Of a stretch of 64,000 bases of DNA, positions 53,381-62,263 are shown one piece after another. This DNA is from CAVYUC01 sp963771595. Its GTDB lineage: Bacteria; Bacteroidota; Bacteroidia; Bacteroidales; Prolixibacteraceae. Where the stretch lies: NCBI GenBank assembly GCA_963771595.1, contig CAVYUC010000018.1:1-64000 (forward strand). The letters run 5' to 3'. A model generated the notes under the pieces. That model did no database searches. It worked only from the letters and a program-made list of their open reading frames with translations, and was not told the DNA's origin. A program made the position numbers and the translations under genes. Each line of letters opens with the position of its first letter. Position 1 is the first letter of the stretch.

Positions 53381-53796
53381 ACACACTTTTCTCCTGTTCT
53401 TTCCCGGTAAGTTTACAAAGATAAAAATTGCAGGCGATATTAACCCAAAATCATGGCATTGTTGATTTATTCATCAGCAATCAGGTTTATATCTTGATAC
53501 TGCATTGAAAAATTGAAAAATTGTCAAATTGAGAAATTGAAAAAAAAGGGAAATTGATATGGGAAAATTGTAAAATTGGTAAACATATCAGCTTATTCCT
53601 ATGTATTTCCTGACCTTCGGGTGTCTGTCCGACCCCGAAGTGTCTGGAATGACAAGTTCCCAGTTTCCGCCACAAAAGATATATTTTCTTCGCTGGCACA
53701 TTCACCAATAACCGGAAGCCGGATTTCGACATGCACCAGCGGATTAATTTGCCATCATCTTTTATTATCTTTGCGCAAAATTTTGAACGGAATAAG
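53381..53796. repeat. Intergenic region with AAATTG repeats upstream of lysS
   Basis: No gene is supported. From 53503 to 53579 the sequence is a string of units AAAAATTG, CAAATTGAGAAATTG, GGAAATTGATATGG and AAAATTGTAAAATTGG, about eight units of 8-12 bases. From 53580 to 53740 the sequence is plain and includes GACCTTCGGGTGTCTGTCCG, which pairs in part with the following CGAAGTGTC. The lysS promoter is at the end. Confidence 0.75.
53766..53773 (+). promoter_or_regulatory. Bacteroidota -7 promoter box for lysS
   Basis: TATCTTTG matches TAnnTTTG exactly and is 23 bases before the lysS ATG at 53797. A TTTG is found at 53748, closer than the usual spacing. Confidence 0.55.
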
Positions 53797-55503
53797 ATGA
53801 GCAATCAGGAATTGAGCGAACAGGAAGTAATCAGAAGGGAGTCGTTGAAAAAACTGCGCGAACTGGGTATCGACCCCTATCCGGCGGCCGAATACCCGGT
53901 TAATGCAACTTCGAAACAGATAAAAGAAAACTATAGCGAAGAAGCGAAAAACTTTCAGGAAGTAAGCCTGGCCGGCCGCCTGATGAGCCGCCGCATTATG
54001 GGAAAAGCTTCGTTTGCAGAAATCCAGGACCACCAGGGACGGATTCAAATTTATGTGAACCGCGATGAAATCTGCCCCGGAGAAGATAAAACACTCTACA
54101 ACGATGTATTTAAAAAACTGCTCGACATTGGCGATATCATCGGTATAAAAGGATTTGCTTTTATAACTCAAATGGGTGAAACCACGGTTCATGTGAAAGA
54201 ACTGACAGTGTTAAACAAATCGCTGCACCCGCTTCCGGTTGTAAAGGAAAAGGAAGGCAAAACTTATGATGCTTTTACCGACCCGGAGCAACGTTACCGC
54301 CAGCGCTATGTCGATTTGATTGTGAATCCGAAAGTGAAAGAGGTGTTCATCAAACGGACAAAACTGATGGATACCATGCGGCAGATGTTCAATGAAAAGG
54401 GTTATCTTGAAGTGGAAACACCCATTCTTCAATCCATTCCGGGAGGCGCCACAGCCCGTCCGTTTGTTACCCACCACAACGCGCTGAATATTCCGCTGTA
54501 CCTGCGAATTGCCGACGAACTCTACCTGAAACGTTTAATTGTTGGCGGATTCGATGGTGTTTACGAATTCTCGAAAGATTTCAGAAACGAAGGAATGGAC
54601 CGCACCCACAACCCTGAATTTACAGTAATGGAAATTTATGTGGCCTACAAAGACTACAAATGGATGATGGGTTTTACGGAAGAGATTTGTGAGCGGGTGG
54701 CACTTGCACTGCATGGCACAACAAAAGTTCAGCTGGGTGAAAATACCATCGATTATAAAATGCCATACCCGCGCGTAACCATGTACGATGCAATAAAAGA
54801 ACATACCGGCTATAATATTTCGGGAAAATCAGAAGAAGAACTGCGCGAAATCTGCGATAAACTGGGAATGGAAACTGACCCGAGCATGGGAAAAGGGAAA
54901 CTGATTGATGAGATTTTCGGTGAAAAATGTGAACATCACTATATACAACCAACTTTTATCACCGATTACCCGGTGGAAATGTCACCGCTGACAAAAAAAC
55001 ATCGCGACAACCCGGAACTGACAGAGCGTTTCGAGTTGATGATTAACGGAAAGGAAGTAGCTAATGCCTACTCCGAACTCAACGACCCCATTGACCAGCG
55101 CGAGCGCTTTGAAGAACAGCTTCGGCTTTCGGAAAAAGGAGACGATGAAGCGATGTTTATCGACCAGGATTTCCTGCGGGCGCTGGAATACGGCATGCCG
55201 CCCACTTCGGGAATGGGAATCGGCATCGACCGTCTGACCATGTTTATGACCAACAGCCCCTCCATTCAGGATGTTCTGTTCTTCCCGCAAATGAAACCCG
55301 AAAAGAAACCGGTGGAATTGGGTGAAGATGAAAAAATGGTGCTCAGCCTGTTAAAGACTCAATCGCCTGTTGATTTAAATATGTTAAAAGATCAATCCGG
55401 GCTCAGCAATAAAAAATGGGACAAAGCCATAAAAGGACTCACCAGACATAAACTTGCCAAAGTGGAAAAAACCGAAGAGGGACTGGTGGTTAGTGTGGAG
55501 TAG
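53797..55503 (+). CDS. lysS: Lysyl-tRNA synthetase (class II)
   Basis: A 568-residue protein from MSNQELSEQEVIRRESLKKL (53797), chosen because the -7 box lies just upstream and an ATG at 53731 would add an atypical extension. The OB anticodon-binding domain (MGKASFAEIQDHQGRIQIYV) is followed by class II motif 2 (FRNEGMDRTHNPEFTVMEIY) and motif 3 (GMGIGIDRLTMFMTNSPSIQ). A C-terminal extension of about 65 residues (EDEKMVLSLLKTQSPVDLNM onward) has a winged-helix look and is typical for Bacteroidota LysRS. Downstream is a terminator. Confidence 0.96.
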   Translation: MSNQELSEQEVIRRESLKKLRELGIDPYPAAEYPVNATSKQIKENYSEEAKNFQEVSLAGRLMSRRIMGKASFAEIQDHQGRIQIYVNRDEICPGEDKTLYNDVFKKLLDIGDIIGIKGFAFITQMGETTVHVKELTVLNKSLHPLPVVKEKEGKTYDAFTDPEQRYRQRYVDLIVNPKVKEVFIKRTKLMDTMRQMFNEKGYLEVETPILQSIPGGATARPFVTHHNALNIPLYLRIADELYLKRLIVGGFDGVYEFSKDFRNEGMDRTHNPEFTVMEIYVAYKDYKWMMGFTEEICERVALALHGTTKVQLGENTIDYKMPYPRVTMYDAIKEHTGYNISGKSEEELREICDKLGMETDPSMGKGKLIDEIFGEKCEHHYIQPTFITDYPVEMSPLTKKHRDNPELTERFELMINGKEVANAYSELNDPIDQRERFEEQLRLSEKGDDEAMFIDQDFLRALEYGMPPTSGMGIGIDRLTMFMTNSPSIQDVLFFPQMKPEKKPVELGEDEKMVLSLLKTQSPVDLNMLKDQSGLSNKKWDKAIKGLTRHKLAKVEKTEEGLVVSVE

Positions 55504-55552
55504 GTAGTAATTAGTAGTGAGTAGGTAGAAAAGAGAGAAAGAGAAAATACAG

Positions 55553-55585
55553 AAAAGCCTTCGGTAAATTGCCGGGGGCTTTTTT
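55553..55585 (+). terminator. Terminator after lysS
   Basis: AAAAGCC (55553-55559) pairs with GGCTTTT (55577-55583) across TTCGGTAAATTGCCGGG, followed by TTTTTATG. The spacer also forms an inner pair (GG/CC). It lies 50 bases after the lysS stop, after a GTAGGTAGTAATTAGTAG repeat stretch. Confidence 0.85.
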
Positions 55586-55651
55586 ATGATGAAAATTCAG
55601 GTTTACCCGGTTGTTCTTGTTAATTTTATATCCTGTAAAAAACTAAAAAAG

Positions 55652-56248
55652 ATGACTAACGTTAAACTTTCAATACTCATTACAGGTACTGTGTTTCTCT
55701 TGTCGGTTTGTGCCTGCCATACCGATGAATCGGAACCTTTGGGAAAAAATGTTTCGCCCTATTGCAGCGCTACTAAAGAAATAGCCAAAAGTTTCGAAAA
55801 TTGCAGTTGCGATATTAAATTCACCGATTTCATGCACGAATATACCTACACCAAAATAAGTTCTGTATATTCCCACCTTGGACCACCCTGTTCACAAAAT
55901 ATAATTTACATCAGTTATGTTAATTCGGTGCACGACCATAACGAACCAAATTATAAATTTGGATTCTACCTGCCAACCATCAGTGAAGAAGAGTTTTTCA
56001 AACCGGGTTCTTTTCACATCGACACGATATCCATTTATGAAAGTTCACTCACCGGTGGCTTCGGAGGACCTATTTACGATGTTGACATCACTTTTATCTG
56101 GGATGGTGTTAACCTCAATGAAGATATTTATTCCGGAACTGGAAAATTTATCATCAATAAAGAAATACCTACTTCATTTCCCGGATATTTCTGGCCGGTT
56201 CAGGAAATTCCTTTCGAATTTTGCGGTTCAAGAAGGATGGATAACTAA
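55652..56248 (+). CDS. Putative lipoprotein, function unknown
   Basis: A 198-residue protein from ATG 55652 with a signal sequence (VKLSILITGTVFLLSVCAC); the lipobox-like LSVC or VCAC places lipidation at Cys 19 or 21. The mature part has two Cys (YCSATKEIAKSFENCSC) and an overall beta-rich layout with few motifs. It ends with GSRRMDN. I do not recognise it. A longer upstream frame from 55586 is rejected because it runs through the terminator. Confidence 0.65.
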   Translation: MTNVKLSILITGTVFLLSVCACHTDESEPLGKNVSPYCSATKEIAKSFENCSCDIKFTDFMHEYTYTKISSVYSHLGPPCSQNIIYISYVNSVHDHNEPNYKFGFYLPTISEEEFFKPGSFHIDTISIYESSLTGGFGGPIYDVDITFIWDGVNLNEDIYSGTGKFIINKEIPTSFPGYFWPVQEIPFEFCGSRRMDN

Positions 56249-56527
56249 CCTGAATTATTCATAAATTTTCAAAAATATGAATAAAGTTCAGGTTAATCCC
56301 GACTTAGATAGCCTGCCCCGAAATTGATTCCGGGAAGTAAAACTTTTTTTTAAAAGTTTTTATGTAATCTTAGTCGCTGTCGGAGACAGGGATTATTTAT
56401 GAATAATCCGGACTAAATTAAAACGGGTTAAATAAATAAAGTTTTTTTAATCTGCCGTTTTTAACTGTGGGAAATTGTTTTGTTTTTAATACATTTATTG
56501 GCTGCATAAACCAGGTAAAATTTCAAT
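56249..56527. repeat. Intergenic region with hairpins and a dispersed repeat
   Basis: No gene. It holds an AT hairpin AAAACTTTT/AAAAGTTTT (56339-56347 and 56352-56360), CTGTC/GACAG, and the palindrome GGATTATT/AATAATCC (56390-56397 and 56402-56409). Bases 56380-56412 (minus) are repeated at 63945-63977 (plus). Confidence 0.7.
56380..56412 (-). repeat. Dispersed 33-base repeat, copy 1
   Basis: On the minus strand it reads TCCGGATTATTCATAAATAA then TCCCTGTCTCCGA. It matches 63945-63977 at 30 of 33 positions. It overlaps the GGATTATT palindrome. Confidence 0.7.
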
Positions 56528-57637
56528 ATGAAAACATTTCAATTCAAAGTCACATTCATCGTTTTTATTTTTCTGATAACAACTATCGGCGCAAAGCCTG
56601 CTGATAAACCGATAAAGCTGGCTGTTGCCGGAATGACACACGGGCATATTTCGTTTATTCTCGGAAGAACGGATAAAGGTGATTTTGAACTGGTGGGCGT
56701 TTTTGATTCCAACAGCGAACGGACACGGCAGATGGCGGAAAAATACCATCTTTCAGATGAAATCATATTTCATGATATGAATGAAATGCTCGATAAAACA
56801 AAACCCGATGCAGTGGTTGCTTTCGGATCAATTTACGACCATCTTGCGGTTGTGGAAGCCTGTGCCCCGCGCGGCATTCATGTGATGGTGGAAAAACCGC
56901 TGGCGGTAAATATGAAACATGCCCGCCGGATGGCAGAACTGGCAGAAAAGAATAACATCTTTTTGCTTACTGATTATGAGACATCGTGGTACCCCACCAC
57001 CGCAAAAGCGATGGAGATGGTGAAACAGGAAAACTTTGCAGGAACGCTGCGAAAGGTGGTCATCCACGACGGTCACCAGGGACCGAAGGAAATCGGGTGT
57101 GAGAAAGTATTCCTGGACTGGCTGACCGACCCGGTTTTAAACGGCGGCGGCGCAATCATCGATTTTGGCTGTTACGGCGCCAATTTAATGACAGCATTAA
57201 CCAACGGGCAGAAACCACTCTCGGTTACGGCAGTAACCCGGCAGTTTAAACCCGAGATTTATCCGAATGTGGATGATGACGCAACCATCATCGTTTCCTA
57301 CCCGGAATCGGAGTGTATTATTCAGGCATCGTGGAACTGGCCTTTTGGCAGGAAGGATATGGAAATTTACGGGGACTTAGGATATATTTTAGCTTACAAC
57401 AGAACCGATATGAAAATCCGGAACGGGAATATGGAGGCGGAGAAACAGGAACAGATAACATCAGACGATGTTGAAGTTTACGAAGACCCTTTTGCTTATT
57501 TCGCTGATGTAATTCACAAAAAAATTACGGTGCCGGAATATGGTTTATATTCACTGGAAAACAATGTGGAAGTCGTGCGAATTCTAGATGCAGCGCGTGA
57601 GTCGGCCAAAACGGGTAAAACTATTGTTTTCAAATAA
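56528..57637 (+). CDS. Exported Gfo/Idh/MocA-family oxidoreductase
   Basis: A 369-residue protein. A signal-peptide-like N-terminus (FKVTFIVFIFLITTIGAK) precedes a Rossmann domain (AVAGMTHGHISFILGRTDKG) and the family EKP motif (VMVEKPLAVNMKHARRMAEL). The C-terminal alpha/beta domain with VLNGGGAIIDFGCYGANLM follows. These enzymes use NAD(P) on sugars or cyclitols. Export is unusual for an NAD-dependent enzyme, but Tat- or Sec-exported members are common in Bacteroidota and Planctomycetes. It is monocistronic. Confidence 0.85.
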   Translation: MKTFQFKVTFIVFIFLITTIGAKPADKPIKLAVAGMTHGHISFILGRTDKGDFELVGVFDSNSERTRQMAEKYHLSDEIIFHDMNEMLDKTKPDAVVAFGSIYDHLAVVEACAPRGIHVMVEKPLAVNMKHARRMAELAEKNNIFLLTDYETSWYPTTAKAMEMVKQENFAGTLRKVVIHDGHQGPKEIGCEKVFLDWLTDPVLNGGGAIIDFGCYGANLMTALTNGQKPLSVTAVTRQFKPEIYPNVDDDATIIVSYPESECIIQASWNWPFGRKDMEIYGDLGYILAYNRTDMKIRNGNMEAEKQEQITSDDVEVYEDPFAYFADVIHKKITVPEYGLYSLENNVEVVRILDAARESAKTGKTIVFK

Positions 57638-58004
57638 ATCCTGAATTTAGGGCAAAACATCCCTTTGGTGAGGCGAAAACCTCAGCATTTACACGATGAA
57701 TATTCCGGCATCTTGTTACCGGAACCGCGTTTAATGATTCTGTTTAATATCCCGGTAACTTAAATACATCATTACTGATACCAGCATCAGCAGCAGGGTG
57801 GCGCAGATAATACTTACAATCATAATCCGGTTTTTTAAATTCAAAATAAAAAAGAGCACTTTGGTTTTCAGAATTTAAACTTACATTCAAAATACGCAGA
57901 TTTGCCTGTTTTTCTGCAAAACTTATTAAACGTTAGTTGTTAATATGTTAACAAAAGATGAATTGTATTGTGGAAAGAGACTGGTTTAAGGATACCACGT
58001 TAAA
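57638..58004. other. Intergenic region with one possible small ORF
   Basis: 367 bases. It holds a possible 30-residue membrane peptide on the minus strand (57731-57823, separate entry) and otherwise an AT-rich stretch (57860-57960). No repeats of the large families. Confidence 0.5.
57731..57823 (-). CDS. Possible 30-residue single-helix membrane peptide
   Basis: An open frame from ATG 57823 to TAA 57731 encodes MIVSIICATLLLMLVSVMMY followed by LSYRDIKQNH: one membrane helix and a charged end, the usual design of bacterial small membrane proteins. A TTATTTTG close to the -7 consensus is upstream. No relative can be named, and random hydrophobic frames occur. Confidence 0.35.
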   Translation of the reverse strand: MIVSIICATLLLMLVSVMMYLSYRDIKQNH

Positions 58005-58961
58005 CTATTTTTCAGGAAACACCGGACCGATATACGAAGTTGCAGCCACCACATTATCATGCCACTTCCGGTTGGTGCGGGCGGAATTTCCGGCGATATA
58101 CAGGTTGAGTCCAAAGCGATCGATTTGAAGGTCTTCCACATCGCGCAAGCGCAGGTTGGGAAAGTCGGCGGCAAGTTTTCCATCAATCCAAAAAGCGATT
58201 CGGCCATCGCGTTTTCCGGGTGTGTTCACTTTCACCATGTATTCATAGCAATACCAGCGGCCGGTTTCGGGCGAGAAATCAGCATGTGAACTGAATTCAT
58301 TTCCAAAAGTGTTTATACCCGAGCGCGTGCCGGAAAAAGGGAGTACTTTTCCGGAGGGGAAAAAATGATCGCCCCACTGTTCGCCTTGTTCCGGCCAATA
58401 TACGTACACATTAAAATTGCCGGGAGAATCGCCAACTGAATTTTCATTTTCAAAATTAACAATGAATTTATTTTGTCCGTCGGCACGAATTCCGGGGGTG
58501 GCCTGTCCGTTTTTATAATACCTGGATGAAATGGTACCGCCGTTGTGCACTGAGCCTTCCGGCACCAGCCAACCTTCATCGAATTTCATGTACCAGCGCA
58601 AAAAAAGAACATCCTGTGTTTCATCCGGCAATTTTGAGATTTCAGTTGCCCGCGGAGATTCTCTTTTCGTGATTGTCATCAGCAACGATTTTCCTTCAAA
58701 TCCTTCGTCTGCATTGATGGAAAGGTGTTCTTCGTTTGATACTACATCCCACCTTCCCGATAAATCATCTGTTACACGATAGTCTTCAAAATCATCAGCA
58801 AAAAGAACGGCAGGGTCATTTTCAATTTCTGCATCTCCCGGATATTTTGATGCAATGCCGGTGTTCCCTTCAGGCAATTTTTCCGGCACCTGTGCAGAAC
58901 TGTAAAAGGAAATCCAGGGAAATACAAAAAAATAAACAATTGCTGATAACAGGTTTTTCAT
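58005..58961 (-). CDS. Secreted jelly-roll protein, possibly a polysaccharide lyase
   Basis: A 318-residue protein from the start at 58961 with a signal peptide (LLSAIVYFFVFPWISFYSSA). The mature part is beta-rich and fits a concanavalin-A-like jelly roll: LFADDFEDYRVTDDLSGRWD, LRWYMKFDEGW, RWYCYEYMVKVNTPGKRDGR, RIAFWIDGKLAADF and RFGLNLYIAG. Similar folds are found in polysaccharide lyases and GH16-like enzymes, but catalytic residues cannot be assigned. It may act on environmental polysaccharide. Possibly coupled to the upstream M50-like gene, 35 bases away. Confidence 0.7.
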   Translation of the reverse strand: MKNLLSAIVYFFVFPWISFYSSAQVPEKLPEGNTGIASKYPGDAEIENDPAVLFADDFEDYRVTDDLSGRWDVVSNEEHLSINADEGFEGKSLLMTITKRESPRATEISKLPDETQDVLFLRWYMKFDEGWLVPEGSVHNGGTISSRYYKNGQATPGIRADGQNKFIVNFENENSVGDSPGNFNVYVYWPEQGEQWGDHFFPSGKVLPFSGTRSGINTFGNEFSSHADFSPETGRWYCYEYMVKVNTPGKRDGRIAFWIDGKLAADFPNLRLRDVEDLQIDRFGLNLYIAGNSARTNRKWHDNVVAATSYIGPVFPEK

Positions 58962-58996
58962 ATTCTTTTCGGTTTTAAACGATGAAAATACAATTC

Positions 58997-59500
58997 TCAA
59001 TAAAACGGATCAACAATATTGTACAATAAAACAGCATAAATCAGATCGAAAAAAAATGCGTGCAGCAGGTTAAGTATCCAGATTACTGCAGCAAACGGAT
59101 AACCCACAACTGCAAGAAAATTTTTACGGATGTGCCTGCTTGTATCATTCCACAGGTTTTTCCCATCGGTATTGCTGGGTAAAGAATTAATGGACACAGA
59201 GCCACCTAACCAGATAAACAGCAATTTTTGCCATGGTCCTGCAGCATTTATATTGGCGATTTGAAAAAACAAAAGGGCGAAAAAAGTACCCGAAATAAAT
59301 GGGCCCACCGCAATTAAAAACGACTGTATAAAATTTTGTGGCCGTTCATGAATGACATATCCTGCCGGATTTCCAAACCTGAAGTAACAGGTTTTATGCA
59401 CTTTCACTCCTGTAAGTCCGCAAAATAGGGTATGTCCGAATTCATGAAAAATCACACCTGGGAAAGTAATTCCTGAAATAATGCGCCTCACTTCATTCAT
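58997..59500 (-). CDS. M50-like (site-2 protease) membrane metallopeptidase
   Basis: A 167-residue protein with about four membrane helices. The zinc motif HEFGH is at residues 19-23 (ITFPGVIFHEFGHTLFCGLT). A third-ligand-like LPSNTDGKNLW lies near residue 105-115. This matches the small M50/DUF3267 metalloprotease family. Substrate unknown. It sits 35 bases before the jelly-roll gene on the same strand and could process or regulate it. Confidence 0.8.
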   Translation of the reverse strand: MNEVRRIISGITFPGVIFHEFGHTLFCGLTGVKVHKTCYFRFGNPAGYVIHERPQNFIQSFLIAVGPFISGTFFALLFFQIANINAAGPWQKLLFIWLGGSVSINSLPSNTDGKNLWNDTSRHIRKNFLAVVGYPFAAVIWILNLLHAFFFDLIYAVLLYNIVDPFY

Positions 59501-59595
59501 TCATGTCAATTTTTACGAAAGCTGTTGGTATTTTTATAAAAAAAGGATTCCTCTATACTGAAGTATCCTTTCTTTGTATGCACGGCAAATTATTT

Positions 59596-59802
59596 TCATT
59601 TTTTGCCAAACCGCACCATTTTATCTTCAATCATTTGCTGCAACTGGCTTAACAATGCCTGCTCGTGCCGGTCGATATGGCCATCTTCGGTAGCAATATG
59701 AATAATTTTATCGTACTCATCGCGGGTAATAACATGGTCCTCAATGGCTTTTTCAATCATTTCGCGGAGTCTGCCTGCACTTTCACTTATTTTATCTTCC
59801 AT
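59596..59802 (-). CDS. Small acidic helical protein
   Basis: A 68-residue protein with no signal. It is helical by pattern: EDKISESAGRLREMIEKAIE then ATEDGHIDRHEQALLSQLQQ. The TEDGHIDRHE stretch resembles a TerB- or EF-hand-like acidic loop, but the match is weak. It lies between the M50-like gene and glpF on the minus strand. I cannot assign a role. Confidence 0.6.
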   Translation of the reverse strand: MEDKISESAGRLREMIEKAIEDHVITRDEYDKIIHIATEDGHIDRHEQALLSQLQQMIEDKMVRFGKK

Positions 59803-59856
59803 ATCCTGTAATGTTTATTTCAATAATAACAAATCTACAATTATAATTTATTTGAG

Positions 59857-60603
59857 CTAGCACAAATAAAGAATCAACCAATATACAAGAGCTGCCAAAC
59901 CGGCTCCTGTTACCGGTCCAAAAACCGGAACCCAGGCATATTGCCAGTCATTGTCATCTTTATTTTTAAGATGTAAAAAAGTATGAACAATCCGCGGCCC
60001 CAAATCACGTGCGGGATTAATGGCATAACCAGTGGTACCGCCCAAACTCATTCCTATTGAAAACACCACCAGCGCAACCGGCAGTGCCCCTAGCGACCCC
60101 AGGCCAATTTTTGGACTTCCAAGGCTTTCGTACTCCAGCTGTGGCAATGTAATCAGCAGGACTGCAAGAATCAGAACAAAAGTGCCTGTCATTTCCGAAA
60201 AGAAATTGCTTTTTAAATTCCGGATGGCCGGAGCGGTGCAAAAGCATGCTTTTTTTGCACCGGGAGCATCAGTTATTTTGAAATGATCTTTGAAAAAAAC
60301 ATAAACTATTAGTGCTCCAAACATGGCGCCAAGCATTTGTGCCGCAATAAAAGGCGCCACTTTACTCCATTCAAACAAACCACTGAATGCCAGTCCAAGT
60401 GTGACAGCCGGATTGATGTGGGCACCGCTCATATCAGCCGTAACCAGTACGGCCACAAATACCGCCATTGCCCAACCTGCTGTAATAACAATCCAGCCGG
60501 CATTAAAACTGTGGGTTTTATTCAGGTTGACATTTGCAACCACTCCATTCCCCAAAAGTATAAGGATGAATGTTCCAAGAAATTCGCCGAAAAGTTCAAT
60601 CAT
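59857..60603 (-). CDS. glpF: Glycerol uptake facilitator (aquaglyceroporin)
   Basis: A 248-residue protein from MIELFGEFLGTFILILLGNG (60603). The two NPA boxes are SGAHINPAVTLGLAF and TTGYAINPARDLGPR. The Asp after the second NPAR (NPARD) is the GlpF-type residue for glycerol. An upstream in-frame ATG would overlap glpD and is not preferred. It is the last gene of a glpK-glpD-glpF set, 10 bases after glpD. Confidence 0.95.
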   Translation of the reverse strand: MIELFGEFLGTFILILLGNGVVANVNLNKTHSFNAGWIVITAGWAMAVFVAVLVTADMSGAHINPAVTLGLAFSGLFEWSKVAPFIAAQMLGAMFGALIVYVFFKDHFKITDAPGAKKACFCTAPAIRNLKSNFFSEMTGTFVLILAVLLITLPQLEYESLGSPKIGLGSLGALPVALVVFSIGMSLGGTTGYAINPARDLGPRIVHTFLHLKNKDDNDWQYAWVPVFGPVTGAGLAALVYWLILYLC

Positions 60604-60613
60604 TTGATTAAGT

Positions 60614-62182
60614 TTAGTCTTCAAAGAAATAGTTTTTTGCCACCTCTTCAAATGCTTTGATTTGATTTTTTTTCCAATTCCTGCCCTTGTCCAGCTCCCG
60701 GGCCATTAAATCGGCTACCTCCGGCGCAATACGAAGGCTTTCACGGGCATCGAGAAACAGCGCTCGTGTGCGACGTGCAAGTACATCCTCCACTGTTCTT
60801 GCCATTTCTTTCCGCACAGCCCAAACTACCTGTGATTTATAGATTTGTAGTTTTTCGCTTAACCAGCCCCTGTATTTTTTTTCTTTATCTCCGATTTCCA
60901 GTACCGCCTCTTTATCCAAACCATAAGCGGCCAGAGTATCAGTGTAAGGATCAATATCCATCCGGTAGCCGTGGACAGGCAAATGGGCAGTGATGCATTC
61001 CCTTTCGGCAAGTCCGCCAAGCATCACTGCTTTGTCAATGGTATCTTCCGCCATTTTCCGGTAAGTGGTCCATTTCCCGCCAATGATGGTAATCAATCCT
61101 GAAACCGAAATCAATATTTTATGGCCTCTTGATATTTCTTTTGTCGCTTTTTTCTCATCTTCGGGTCTGGCGAGCGGACGCAGGCCGGCAAATACACTAA
61201 GTATGTCTTTTCTTGAAGGGCGCCTAACCAAATACTGTCCTGCAGTTTCCAGCACAAAATCCACTTCAGCATCCAAAGCCACAGGTTCAACCGAATGATT
61301 TTCAATCAACGTATCGGTAGTTCCCACCACCACATGATTATGCCAGGGCACGGCAAACATCACGCGCCCGTCGGAGGTGTGGGGCACCATGATTGCATGG
61401 TTTCCGGGTAAAAATTCTTTCTTAAGAATGATATGGATTCCCTGACTGGGGGTTATCAGTTGTTTTTTTCCGGGCTCATCCATTTGAATGACTTCATCTG
61501 CAAAAACACCAGTGGCATTTATCACTACTTTCGAATGGATTTTGAATTCCGTGCCTGTTTCCTGCTCCATGGCTATCACTCCGCAAATTAAATCTTCTTC
61601 CTTCAGTAATTCTGTTACTTTGCAGTAATTCAGAACTGTTGCGCCGTAATCAACAGCCGTAACTGCAAGAGTCAGCGCCATCCGGGCATCATCAAACTGG
61701 CCGTCCTGGTATATCACGCCGCCCTTTAAACCTTCCTGTTCAACAGTTGGCAGCGCCTCCAGAGCTTCTTCGCGCGAGAGGTGTTTTGATGGCCCAAGCC
61801 CCAGCTTACCGGCCATAATATCATAAACTTTTAACCCTACGGTGTAGAATGGTCCTCCCCAAAAATCGTAGGTGGGAATAATGAAAGACTGATTGGTCAC
61901 CAGATGCGGGGCATTTTTAAACATCAGCCCGCGTTCCTTTAATGCCTCAAATACCAGCGAAACATCGCCCTGCTGCAGGTAGCGTACACCTCCGTGAACC
62001 AGTTTGGTGCTGCGGCTCGAAGTTCCCTTGGCAAAATCCAATTGTTCCAGTAAAAGGGTTTTATACCCACGTGATGCGGCATCTACTGCACATCCCAAAC
62101 CCGTTGCACCACCGCCTATAATAATAATGTCCCATTCAACATTGTTTTTCTGAATCTTACTGATAATTAATTCTCTGTCCAT
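60614..62182 (-). CDS. glpD: Aerobic glycerol-3-phosphate dehydrogenase
   Basis: A 522-residue protein. The FAD Rossmann motif IIIGGGATGLGCAVDAASRG and the family's KGTSSRSTKLVHGGVRYLQQ are near the N-terminus. The C-terminal DAO_C-like domain has the expected helices. It oxidises glycerol-3-phosphate to DHAP and passes electrons to quinones. It follows glpK by 81 bases. The end overlaps nothing; glpF starts 10 bases later. Confidence 0.96.
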   Translation of the reverse strand: MDRELIISKIQKNNVEWDIIIIGGGATGLGCAVDAASRGYKTLLLEQLDFAKGTSSRSTKLVHGGVRYLQQGDVSLVFEALKERGLMFKNAPHLVTNQSFIIPTYDFWGGPFYTVGLKVYDIMAGKLGLGPSKHLSREEALEALPTVEQEGLKGGVIYQDGQFDDARMALTLAVTAVDYGATVLNYCKVTELLKEEDLICGVIAMEQETGTEFKIHSKVVINATGVFADEVIQMDEPGKKQLITPSQGIHIILKKEFLPGNHAIMVPHTSDGRVMFAVPWHNHVVVGTTDTLIENHSVEPVALDAEVDFVLETAGQYLVRRPSRKDILSVFAGLRPLARPEDEKKATKEISRGHKILISVSGLITIIGGKWTTYRKMAEDTIDKAVMLGGLAERECITAHLPVHGYRMDIDPYTDTLAAYGLDKEAVLEIGDKEKKYRGWLSEKLQIYKSQVVWAVRKEMARTVEDVLARRTRALFLDARESLRIAPEVADLMARELDKGRNWKKNQIKAFEEVAKNYFFED

Positions 62183-62263
62183 AATTAAGGTTTTAGTTCA
62201 TCTTTGCAAATTAATAAGGTTGCTGACAGGTAGCTATTTATGCCTTGAAATACATCATTTGTA

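Noticed and set aside
53580..53740. Possible tRNA or small RNA upstream of lysS
   Set aside because: No cloverleaf, T-loop or anticodon arm could be drawn; only short pairs are present.
55586..55651. Upstream extension of the lipoprotein frame
   Set aside because: It starts inside the lysS terminator, and the internal ATG at 55652 begins a proper signal peptide.
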